Below, piece after piece: positions 1 through 9,600 of a stretch of 32,931 nucleotides of DNA. This DNA comes from Methylocystaceae bacterium. GTDB taxonomy: Bacteria > Pseudomonadota > Alphaproteobacteria > Rhizobiales > Beijerinckiaceae. Every line of letters starts with the position of its first letter. Within the stretch, counting starts at the first letter, position 1. Under the pieces are notes generated by a model that made no database searches, was not told where the DNA came from, and saw only the letters and a list, made by a program, of their open reading frames with translations. The stretch covers positions 1 to 32,931 of the forward strand of contig WSXZ01000011.1 in the NCBI GenBank assembly GCA_009773555.1. The letters are read 5' to 3'. Made by a program: the position numbers and the translations under genes.

Positions 1-90
1 CGCGCCGGCATGAGCCATGTCGCGCTGCATGAGCATTACGGCAAGGCGCTAAGCGCCGGCTTCCTGATCAAACAGTGGCTTTTCTCTTGA
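1..90 (+). CDS. possible C-terminal end of a gene entering from the left edge
   Basis: An open frame runs from the first base to a TGA at 88-90 and encodes about 29 residues, ending in KQWLFS. It would meet the tail of the minus-strand glycosyltransferase tail-to-tail, overlapping it by about 40 bases. I do not recognise the sequence. It may be the true C-terminus of an upstream plus-strand gene or a chance open frame. The short length and the overlap keep confidence low. Confidence 0.25.
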   Translation, partial: RAGMSHVALHEHYGKALSAGFLIKQWLFS

Positions 91-2035
91 GACGAATGGA
101 TCGACTTCCATTTCCACGTCGAGAACACTGCGCATGGTGAGCCCATGCTCGGTCTTTTCCCAATGGAAGGGACGCCGCCAGAGTTCATAAAGCGCGCGCC
201 AGGCGGCGATGCTCAACATCATCAGCCACAGCGGCAGATAGAGAAGCGCGCGGCGAAACCGCGTCAGGCCGCGCCGTCGCATCCCCATGGCAAGCGGCAA
301 GATCAGGGAGATGGCGCCAGCGATCGCCAGACAGCACCACAGCGTGCTCAAGGCGACTTCTAATGGCGCGACCGGCGCCAACAGCGCCCCAAAGATCGCA
401 TCATAGGCCATGCGCGCCGCCAGGAACGGGCCGAGCAAAGGACCAAACAATCCGCTGGCGAACATGGCGAGCACCGCGATCGCGCGCCGCGAACCAAGAT
501 CGACGAAAAGCCGCATAGGCCGACGGCAATGCACGATGAATGTCTGCATCCAGCCTTTAAACCAGCGCGTGCGCTGTTTCACCAGCGCGCCGAAGACCGC
601 GGGCGCCTCTTCGAAGGTTTGCCAGGCCGAGATCCGCATCTTCAGTGACGTTGAAGGCGTCCCAGAAGCCGATGTCGCGCAAAGCCTCGATGCGGAAATG
701 GTTCGACGTGCCGCCAAGGAAGAGCGGCATGCGCATCGCTGCGAGGCCCTTGTTGTAGACGTCGAAGAGCGCCGCATATTCAAGCGCGAACATCGCCGTC
801 ATCCAATTGAGCTCGCCGTTGTCGATGGCGAGGCTCGCCTGCAGACAGGCGACGCTCGGCGGCGAGGCGGCGAAGAGCGTCGCGGCGCGGCGCAATTGGC
901 GCGGCTCGGGCAAGTCTTCCGCGTCAAACACCGCGACGAGCGATCCGCGGGCGAGCGGCATGGCGACGTTGAGGGCGCGCGGCTTGGTGCGCGGGGCGCC
1001 CTCGGGCGCAACCACGATCTCATGCGGCGCATGCGGCGGATGCGAGCGCAACGCCGCAGCCGTTGGTTCATCGTCGGTTTCAATAACGAATTTTATGTCG
1101 AGCTTGGCTCTCGGATAATCCAACCGGTCGATCGCCCGAGCGAGCTGGCGCGCAACGGCGGCTTCTTGATAGAGCGCCAGGACGATCGTGTAGATCGGCA
1201 GTTGCGCCTCGCTTTCGAGCGGTTCGGCGTCTGCGCAGCGTTGAAGGCTCGCCGCGCAGGCGAAAAGCCTCAGAAACGCTCCGCAAAAGAATGCGCTTGC
1301 AAGGATCAAGGCCGATGCAAGGCGTAGAAAGAAGAAGGGCGCGTAAAGGCTCACGGCCAGTCCGATCAGCGCGACGAACAGCAGTCCCACCTGTCCGCGC
1401 CGCAAGCCGCCGCGCGCGCATAAGTCCCTATCGACGCGCTCGACGAGAAAGGCCGCGTCGCGCGCGGCGTTGGCGGGATCGGCGCGACGCACCGCCTCCA
1501 AGAACCGTGTTCGGGTGGTGATCGCGAAGAGCGGCCGGCCTTTTGCCGCACGCCGCGCGCTCATCAACCGAAAGACGCCGCTGCCGCTCGGCGCGAACAG
1601 CCAAAGAAACCCGCTCGACGGGTCCCGAACCCGCGCGTAGCCGCATTCGGCCGTCGCAACGCCTGACGGGGCGACGTCGACGGGACTGTCGACGAAGTCG
1701 ACGTTGAGATGCTTCGCCAGCGCCTGATAGAAGACATCCTCGGAGACGAGCCCTTCGGCAAGCAGCGCTTCGTCGGCGCAAACGCCCTGGCGGCGCGCCG
1801 TCGCAGCGGCGAATTGCAGCACTTGCTCCGGCACGCCGTGCCCCGAAAGAAAGGCGATTTCGACGGGAATGGATCTCGACGCGGTCGCGCGCGACGGCGA
1901 CGGCCGGCGAATGGCCGAAATGGCCGAAATGGCCGAGGAGTCAGCGAGCGCCCGGCGTCTGAAAGGCTGAGGAGGAAGTTCGTCCTTGATCTGCGAAGCA
2001 GAGGAAGCAACACTATCGATCGGCACGACGTTCAT
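49..2035 (-). pseudogene. family 2 glycosyltransferase with N-terminal GspE-N-like domain, frameshifted
   Basis: The protein would be a membrane processive-type glycosyltransferase. The upstream frame (2035 to 557) has a region resembling the GspE/MshE N-terminal domain, two membrane segments, then a GT-A domain with FVIETDDEP, VFDAEDLPEP, FLGGTSNHF and NVTEDADLGL. The expected next element, the QxxRW motif (KQRTRWFKGW), and the C-terminal membrane segments ending with PFHWEKTEHG lie in a different frame (783 to 49). At the switch, near 619-622, only 4 bases separate the codons for GL and TFEEAP. Relatives usually have about 15 residues there, so roughly 40 bases appear to be deleted out of frame. 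ATG 2035 (MNVVPIDS) is chosen as start. An in-frame TTG at 2089 would add 18 residues, and no strong ribosome binding site decides. The gene is divergent from the binding-protein gene. As given, it cannot make an active enzyme. Confidence 0.8.
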
Positions 2036-2107
2036 GCAATAAACCCGGCAAGCGCAAGCAGCCTGCGCGCGACTATCGACCTCCAACAAGGGCCAAGCAA
2101 TCCTTTT

Positions 2108-3019
2108 ATGCGCCGTCTCCCTCAGCCGCGCCGAACCGGTCTTCTCGCCTCAATCCGTGCGGCGCTCGCCGCGCTGTTCCTGACGTCCTGCTTCGCGGCT
2201 GCGGCGGCTAACGGCGCGCCCCCCGCGCCGGCGCCCCCCGCGTCGACGCCGCCGGCCACGAATGCGCCCTCATTTTGGGATCCCAACCGCACGCCGGAAA
2301 AGCCGGACGTCTCCGGACTGCGCCAGATCCGCTTCCTGACCGAAGACGACTATCCGCCGTTCAATTTTCTGCTTTCGGATGGGCAGGTCGCCGGCTTCAA
2401 CGTCGATCTGGCCAAGGCGATCTGCATCGAACTCGACACGGCCTGCACAATCCAGCGACGGCGGTGGGATCTGCTCATTCCCGCGCTCAACGACAATAGC
2501 GGCGACGCCATCATCGCTTCGCTCGCGATCAACGATGAAACTCGAAAACAAGTCGATTTTTCTGGACCTTACATGCTGACGCCCGGCCGGTTCGCCATGC
2601 AGTCCGATACGACCCTGACGTCGGCGTCTCCCGCCGCCCTCGCCGATCGTCCGATCGCGGTGGTCGCGGGCTCGCGACACGAGGCGTTTCTGCAAGCCTT
2701 CTATCCGCGCTCGACCTTGGTGACGTTCGAAACGCCTGCCCTCGCCCGCAACGCGCTGAAGAACGGCCGCGTTCAGGCGGTTTTCGGCGACGCCATCGCC
2801 CTTTCCTACTGGCTGAACGGCGCCGAGGCGGCCGGCTGCTGCGTTTTTCGGGATGGCCCCTTCACCGATCCGAAATATTTCGGCGAGGGCGTCGGCATCG
2901 CCGTGAAAAAAGGCAATGCGCCGCTGCGCCGGGCGCTCGATTATGCGCTCTCCCGCCTCGCCCAGCGCGGCGTTTTCGCCGAGCTTTATTTGAAATATTT
3001 CCCGGTGGGGCCGTTCTGA
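2108..3019 (+). CDS. periplasmic substrate-binding protein, family 3 (amino-acid type)
   Basis: The 303-residue protein has a basic N-terminus and a hydrophobic stretch, then LTSC, which fits a lipobox, or an AAAANG region suited to signal peptidase I, so it is exported as a lipoprotein or a soluble periplasmic protein. From about residue 71 the SBP_bac_3 fold is clear: FLTEDDYPPFNF at the start, GFNVDLAKAIC, the middle DFSGPY segment, and a C-terminal VKKGNAPL helix region. Such proteins deliver polar amino acids or related small acids to ABC permeases, and some serve as sensors. No permease or ATPase gene lies nearby, so the partner and substrate are unknown. ATG 2108 is chosen because the signal peptide begins there. 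The longer upstream open frame is antisense to the glycosyltransferase. Its 3' end overlaps the convergent Hpt gene by 34 bases. Confidence 0.85.
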   Translation: MRRLPQPRRTGLLASIRAALAALFLTSCFAAAAANGAPPAPAPPASTPPATNAPSFWDPNRTPEKPDVSGLRQIRFLTEDDYPPFNFLLSDGQVAGFNVDLAKAICIELDTACTIQRRRWDLLIPALNDNSGDAIIASLAINDETRKQVDFSGPYMLTPGRFAMQSDTTLTSASPAALADRPIAVVAGSRHEAFLQAFYPRSTLVTFETPALARNALKNGRVQAVFGDAIALSYWLNGAEAAGCCVFRDGPFTDPKYFGEGVGIAVKKGNAPLRRALDYALSRLAQRGVFAELYLKYFPVGPF

Positions 3020-3435
3020 GCCGCGCCGCCCAGCAATAAAGCGATGGCGCTACGCGCGCGTCCGATGGCGGCGCCGAGCATCTCGGCCTTCTCGGCGGCG
3101 CTCGCATCCTCGCCGCGCAACGCCTGTTCGTATGCCTCCGCCGCGTGCCCCACCTCAGTTGCGCCGATCGCCCGCGCCGAGCCTTTGATGGTATGCGCAA
3201 GGGCGATGCGCCAGTCGGCGTCGCCCTGCGCGGCGGGCGAGCGCAAGCGTTTCGCAAACTGCGCCGCCTGTGCGTCGAAAAGTCCCAGCAGCTCGCGTTC
3301 GAGATCATGATCCCCGAAGGTCTGCCGGGAGAGATGGACCAGGTCGATCGGCGACTCTCCGTCGGCCACGGAAAACGGCTGCGGCTGAGCTTGGCAGTTT
3401 AGAAACCTGGAGTCCGCCAGTTTCGCCATCCCCAT
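2986..3435 (-). CDS. single-domain histidine phosphotransfer (Hpt) protein
   Basis: This 149-residue cytoplasmic protein carries the Hpt signature HTIKGSARAIGA with the phospho-accepting histidine at about residue 81, inside a predicted four-helix bundle (residues 32-140). Hpt proteins relay phosphate between hybrid histidine kinases and response regulators. There is no kinase or receiver domain in this protein or next to it, so its partners are elsewhere. Two in-frame ATGs (3435 and 3429) both lie behind a GGGG/AGGA-rich ribosome binding region. The gene is divergent from the giant GPR-like gene across a 263-base gap and converges on the binding-protein gene with a 34-base overlap. Confidence 0.85.
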   Translation of the reverse strand: MGMAKLADSRFLNCQAQPQPFSVADGESPIDLVHLSRQTFGDHDLERELLGLFDAQAAQFAKRLRSPAAQGDADWRIALAHTIKGSARAIGATEVGHAAEAYEQALRGEDASAAEKAEMLGAAIGRARSAIALLLGGAAQNGPTGKYFK

Positions 3436-3698
3436 TCCTGTTCCCCTTGATATCTATCGCAAAGCGGTTCGTTTTGCAGTCCGCCGGAAAAGGACTGTTA
3501 AAACCTCGCCCAGCGTCGAGACTGCCGCGTCGATCCTGAAGGGCGCGTTAACGAAGTTTCCCGATACGCCCCGCGCGCATGTTTCAATTGCCCGGATTGG
3601 GCTGTAAAGTTTGGTTAATCTTTATTCAATGGCGGTCGCTGAGCGGTGGGCCGTGAAATCGGCCGGGCGAAACGCGTCTGCGCCGCTGGAGAGGGCGA
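3436..3698. promoter_or_regulatory. divergent promoter region between Hpt and GPR-like genes
   Basis: This 263-base gap must hold the promoters of two divergent genes. It contains a short inverted repeat, CAGTCC (3477-3482) and GGACTG (3492-3497), separated by 9 bases, and a TTAA-N7-TCAA element at 3615-3629. It is less GC-rich than the flanking genes. No convincing -35/-10 pair can be named by eye. Confidence 0.5.
3615..3629 (+). promoter_or_regulatory. possible CtrA-like binding site
   Basis: The sequence is TTAA, seven bases, TCAA. The alphaproteobacterial CtrA consensus is TTAA-N7-TTAA, so this has one mismatch in one half. It lies about 70-85 bases before the GPR-like start, where a cell-cycle-controlled promoter would make sense. 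Such a short motif can arise by chance, so the call is tentative. Confidence 0.25.
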
Positions 3699-6600
3699 AT
3701 GGCGACATCGGGAAAGATCCAGGACGCGGCGTCCGCCGCTCTGACGGCGATCGAGGAGGCGCTGGATATCGGCGCGCCGCCGGACGCCGCAGGCGCTGCG
3801 GATGAGGCGAACAACCGGTCCGGCCCTGCCCAGAGCCCGAGAGGGGAAGCGCACGCCGGGGAGCAGAGAAGGCCAGCCTCGGCTTACGGCGAGCAGCAGA
3901 GCCGCGTCCAACCGCAGGCCGGAGCGATGGCGCCCGCCCTTGCGCCCGCGAACGACGACCGCCGCACGGTCGGCGAGTTGCGGCAGGCGCTGCAGATCAA
4001 GCCCAACCGCTCGATCATGGCGGTCACTTTCGCCTCCATGGGGCTGTGGGCGGCCTGCTGGGCCCTGTATGTTTATTTCCATCAAGGCGAAATCCTCGAT
4101 TCCGACGGGTTGACGCTCGCGCCGAAGCCGGTTTTGACGCTCGCAGCGCTGATCGCGCCTCTCGTTTTTCTCTTCCTCACCGGATTGATGGCGCGCCGAG
4201 CGCATGAGATGCGGCTCATCGCCAACTCCATGACCGAAGTGGCCATCCGGCTCATCGAGCCGGAAACGGTCGCCACCGAACAAGTCGTCTCGCTCTCTCA
4301 GGCGATCCGGCGCGAAGCCGCCTCCATGGGAGACGGCATCGAACGCGCGCTGGCAAGGGCCGGCGAACTGGAAGTGATCGTGCGCACCGAGGTGACCAAC
4401 CTCGAGCGCTCCTACACCGAGAATGAACGGCGCATTCGGCTTCTCATCGACGAACTGACCCGCGAACGCGAAGCGATTGTCGTCAACGCCGACAACGCCC
4501 GCACGGCGCTCTTTGGCGCGCGCGAGACGCTGTCTCAGGAACTCGCCACAACCTCGGTCCATCTCGCCGAAGCGGTTAGCCAGGCCGGAGCGCGCGTCAC
4601 CTCCTCGCTCGGCTCCAAGGGCGAGGAGATCCGGCTCGCGCTTGACGAAGCGGGCGACGCCTTTGAATCGACCTTGTCGAGTCACGGCGAAAGAGTGCTG
4701 ATCGCGCTGACCCAAACCGGCGACGAAGTCGCGCAGAAAGTAACCGGCGCGAGCGAGGACGTCAGCCGCCGTTTCGCCGACGGAGTCGAGGAAGTTGGCC
4801 GCAAGCTGGAAGCCGCGAGCGAAGCGATCGCCGGCGATTTCGGCGCGCGCGGCCAAGATGTGCTCGAACGATTCGAAGAGCTCGGCGCGAGTTTTTCCGA
4901 GGCGATCGGCGGCCAGGGGGAGCGGATCGTCGCGCAGCTCGCTGAGACCGGCGGCGCGCTTCGCGAAACTATCGAGACGCAGGGCGGCGCCTTTGAGCGC
5001 TCGCTCGCCGAGACTCAGGAACGGCTGACGACCCGCGTCGCCGAACATGTCGAAAACGCCAAAGCGACATTCGAAACGGCGGAAACCCGAATCGTCGGCC
5101 TGCTCGAAGACACGCATCAGAAGGCGCAGAACGAATTCGCGATGCGCGGACAAGCGCTTCATGAGTCAATCTCGCGTAGCCTGAACCAGAGTTCAACGGC
5201 GCTTGTCGAACAGGTCGACGCCGTGCAGGCGCGTTTTGTCGCCGCCGCCAGCGAAGCGGTGTCGGCGATCGGGGAGCATGGCGACCGAGTCAATGAAACG
5301 CTCGCCGACAACTTCCAGGCCTTCGAACAGACCGTGCTCGGCCGCGGCGGCGACGTGGCGGAACGGATCGCCGAACGCGGGCTGCAGATCGAGACCACTC
5401 TCGCCGAGCGGCTTGCCGCCTTCGAAGACGCCGTGATGCGCAACAGCGCGGAAGCGGCCATGCGCGTCGCTGAACATGGCGATCGCGTCAGCTCCGTCAT
5501 TTCGGACGGGCTCGCCGCCTTTGAAGACACATTCGCGCGCCACGGCGAGGACGTCGTCTCGCGCGTCGCCGAACACAGCGAGAGGGCCGCGACGACCGTC
5601 GCGACGCAGCTCGCCGCCTTCGAAACGGTGGTTGCGCTGCGCAGCGAGGAACTTGCGCAAAGCGTCGGCGAACACAGCGAGCGCGCAACGTCGGCGCTCT
5701 CCACGCAGCTCGCCGCATTCGAAGAGTCGGTCAATAGCCGCAGCGGCGAAATCGCCGAACGGGTCAGCGAACAGAGCGAGCGCGCGACGGCGACATTGTC
5801 GGCTCAGCTCGCCGCATTCGAGGAAGCGGTCACGCAGCACAGCGACGACGTCGCGACGCGCGTAACCGAACATGGCGGACGCGCGACGTCCACCATTGCG
5901 ACCCAGCTCGCCGCCTTTGAGGACACGGTCGCCCGCCACAGCGAGGAAATCGCGCAGCGCGTCAGCGAACATGGCGAAAGGGCGACGTCGACGCTGACGT
6001 CGCAGCTCGCCGCTTTCGAAGAGTCAGTCGTGCGCCACAGCGACGACATCGCCCTTCGCGTAAGCGAACAGAGCGAACGGGCGACGTCGACGCTCACGGC
6101 TGAACTGGCCTCGTTTGAAGACGCCGTCACGCGCCATGGAGAACAGATCGCGCAGCGTGTGGGCGAGCAGAGCGAACGCGCAACATCGACAATCTCGGCT
6201 CAACTCGCCGCCTTTGAGACCTCCATCAGCCGGCATGGCGATGAGGTTGCCGAGCGCGTCGGCGAGCGTGGAGAACGCGCCGCATCGACCCTCTCTGCAC
6301 AGCTCGCCGCTTTCGGAGAAGCCGTCGAGCGTCACAGCGAAGAAATCACCCAGCGCGTCAGCGAACACGGCGAACGCGCCACGGTGGCCTTTTCGCAAGG
6401 CCTGTCGACGTTCGAAGACGTCGTCGCGCGCCAGGGCGAAGATTTGGCGGCCCGGGTCGCGGCCCGCACCGAGCGCGCCGCCGCAGAACTTGGGGGCAAA
6501 CTCGCCGCCTTCGAAGACAGCCTCGCCCGCAACAGCGGACAGGTCAGCGACGCTGTCGCGCAGAGTCTTGAAGCGATCGAAAACGTGCTTGTGCGCCAGG

Positions 6601-9600
6601 GCGGCGAGATCGCGCAGCGCCTGGCGGCGCACGCCGGTAGCGCCGAAGTCGACCTCGCCGAAAAGCTCGGCTCCTTCGAAGACGCCGTTAAGCGTCACAG
6701 TGAAAGCGTGGCGTCCGTCGTCGGCGAACATGCGACGCGCGTCGACCAATTGCTCGACGAGCGGCTCAACGCGCTCGAGACGGCGGGAATGCTCGTCGCC
6801 AAAACCATGGAGACGACGCGCGAACTGGCGCTGCAGGAATTCGAGACGCACGGCGCGGCGTTGCGCGACAAGCTTCGCCAAAGCGTCGCCGACGCCTCCT
6901 CGGCTCTCGCCGAAAACGCCGCCACGATGCATGAGCGCTTCGCCAATACGGCGAGCGACGCCGTTCTGGCGATCGCCACGCAAGGCGAGCGGCTGCATGA
7001 ATTGGTGAACGATCGATTCGGCGCCTTCGAGAACGCCGTCCTGTCAGAAAGCAAAGACGTCGTGGCCTCGCTGGCCGACCATGGCGAGCGCATCGCGGTC
7101 ACGCTCGGCGAACAGCTCACCCAATTTGAGAATGCGCTGCTTCGCGACGGCGGCGAACTCGCCGACCGGGTCAGCGCGCAGGCCGAACGCCTCAGCGCCG
7201 AACTCACTCAGCGCTTCGCTGTCGTCGAGGACGTGATCGGCGGCAAGGGAACGCAGCTCGTCGACAATCTGACGACGCGGACGATAGACGCGGCCGCTCG
7301 ACTCGACGTGCAGGCGCAAGAGATTACGCATCGGATCGACGACCAGCTGCAGTCGCTCGACGAGACCATCCGCATGCAGGGCGGCGCGCTTGTCGAAAGG
7401 CTCTCGGCGCAAGTCGAGCATTACAACGCCCGGATCGGCGATAATTCTCGCCATTTCGCTGATGAAATCGGCGCGAGACTGGCCGAAATCGACGGCGCGA
7501 TCGAGAACAAAGGCGGCCATCTGGTCGAAAAGCTTGGCGCGCGCGCGATCGACATCGCGTCGACGATGTCGAACAAGATCGAAGCCTTCGAAAACGTCGC
7601 CAACGCCAGAACAATGGAGGCGGCGGACCGCATCGACGAACTGGTCGGCCGCGTTGACGCGGGCCTGGGCGTCGGCGGCCAGATGCTGCAGGAGGCGCTC
7701 TCCAAACACGCGGCTGAAGTCGCGCGGGTGATGGAGGACGGCGGCCGTCAGGTCATGCAAACGCTCGACGCAAAGATCAAGGACGTCGACTGGGTGCTGC
7801 TCTCGCGCTCGAGCGAACTGGCCCATACGATCGCCTCCAGAACCGAGGAAATCAACGAAGCGCTGGGCGGACACGCGAAGGAGTTGGAGACGACCCTCGA
7901 CGGACGCATCGCGCTGCTCGAGAACAATGTGATCAGCCGGCTCGGCGCCGTTTCTTCGGAGATCGACGAAGGAGGCCGACTGGTCGTGGACACGATCGGC
8001 GCCCGTCTGCAAGACATCAAAGACGTTCTCGCCGTTGCGCGACACGAATTCGACACGACGCTTCATGCGCGCACGGGCGATCTCGGCCAGTCGCTCGCCG
8101 AGCGCGTCGCGGAGATCAGCGGCGCGCTGGATGAGCGCCTCACGCAGATGCAGATCGTGCTCGACGCGCGCGGCGGAGCCGTCGCCCAGGAATTGACGTC
8201 GATCGGCGATCTCGTGGCGACCGCCGTTGAAAATAGCAGCGCCGCCCTTGTCTCACGCCTCGGCGTCAAGCGCGACGAGCTGACGAATGCGCTGGACGCC
8301 TCTCGCGAGGCGCTGGCGCTGACGCTGGAGACCAGCGCGCAGACTTCGATTGCGGCGCTGCTGGAGACAAACGAAAAGATCCGCGCCGAGCTGCCCACCC
8401 TGCTCGACACGCTCGGTGAGACAAATGCCTCGCTCCATGCGGTCATCGACAAGACCGGCGGGAATCTGGTCACGCTCGAACATGAACTCGGCAGACGCCT
8501 CGCCGAGTTCCACGGCGCCCTCAACGAGGCCTCGACGCAAGTTGAACATATCAGCGCCGTCGCGGGCGGCACGATGCAAGACGCCAACGCCATCGTCGCG
8601 GCGCTCGACGAACGACAGCACACCCTGGCGCAGAGCGCTGAAAAACTGGCGCAAAGCCAGGAGGCGCTCGACGCCGTGATGGCCGCCCGCCGCCGTTCGC
8701 TCGAAGATCTGGTGACGCTCATCGAAGGCCGGCGCGCCGAATTTGAAAGCGCCATGACACAGTTCAGCGAATTGATGGACCGTTCCTTCCGCTCGATCGA
8801 GACGCGGTCGCGCGACCTTGGAGGAGAGCTGAGCGAAACCTCCCGGCAAACCGCCGATTTGATCGAGACGCGCTTTGCAGCGGTGCGCGCCGCTGCGGAA
8901 GGCGAACGCGAGCAGACGTCGGAGGCGCTGCGCGCCGCCTTCTCGGAAACCAATGAAGAGATCACCCGCCTGTTCGGCGACGCGCGCTCGAAATTCGACG
9001 CCGCGACAGACGATATTCGCGGCCTCGCGCGCAACATCCACCGCGAGATCGAGGAGACCCGCGAGGAGGTGCGCCGCGGCGCGACTGAAATTCCGCGCGA
9101 AACCGCGGAACAGGCGGCGGCGCTGCGGCGGGTCGTCGGCGATCAGGTGAAGGCGCTGAACGAACTCACCGACATCGTGGCGCGTTCGGGCCGCGTCTAT
9201 GACATCGCCGAACAAAGCGCGCCTCCGCTCCGTCAGCCGGCTCTGGATCAAGCGACGCGCGCCGAGCACGCAGCGCCACGCGTCTCGCAGAATCGCACGG
9301 CAGAGCCGACACGCGAGCCGCAAGGCGGCTGGCTGAGCAACCTGCTTGCGCGCGCCTCCTTCGACGACGCCGCGCCGCAACCGCCGCGCCAGGCGCGGTC
9401 CTTGGCGACGGCGGGCGCTCTCGACAGCCTGACGCTCGACATTGCGCGCATGGTCGACAACGCCGCCGTGGCGGAGCTATGGCGCCGCTATCAGCGCGGC
9501 GAGAAGGGCGGACTTTTCGGTCGCCGTCTCTACACCGCGCAAGGCCATCAGACCTTCGAGGAAATTCGTCGCCGCTATCGCGTCGATCAGGCATTTCGCG

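Noticed and set aside
410-1327. Plus-strand open frame of 305 codons opposite the glycosyltransferase
   Set aside because: Arginine-rich sequence antisense to clear glycosyltransferase motifs; no protein-like features.
3477-3497. CAGTCC/GGACTG inverted repeat as a terminator
   Set aside because: It lies upstream of both divergent genes and lacks a T tract; at most a weak regulatory hairpin.
5283-6569. Regular 99-base spacing considered as a CRISPR or satellite array
   Set aside because: The period is a multiple of three in an open frame, units vary at synonymous positions, and there is no repeat-spacer structure.
3615-9380. Several long minus-strand open frames opposite the giant gene (for example 3615-5162, 7044-8066, 8253-9380)
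   Set aside because: They mirror the repetitive plus-strand gene, have no recognisable domains, and arise from its GC-rich codon pattern.
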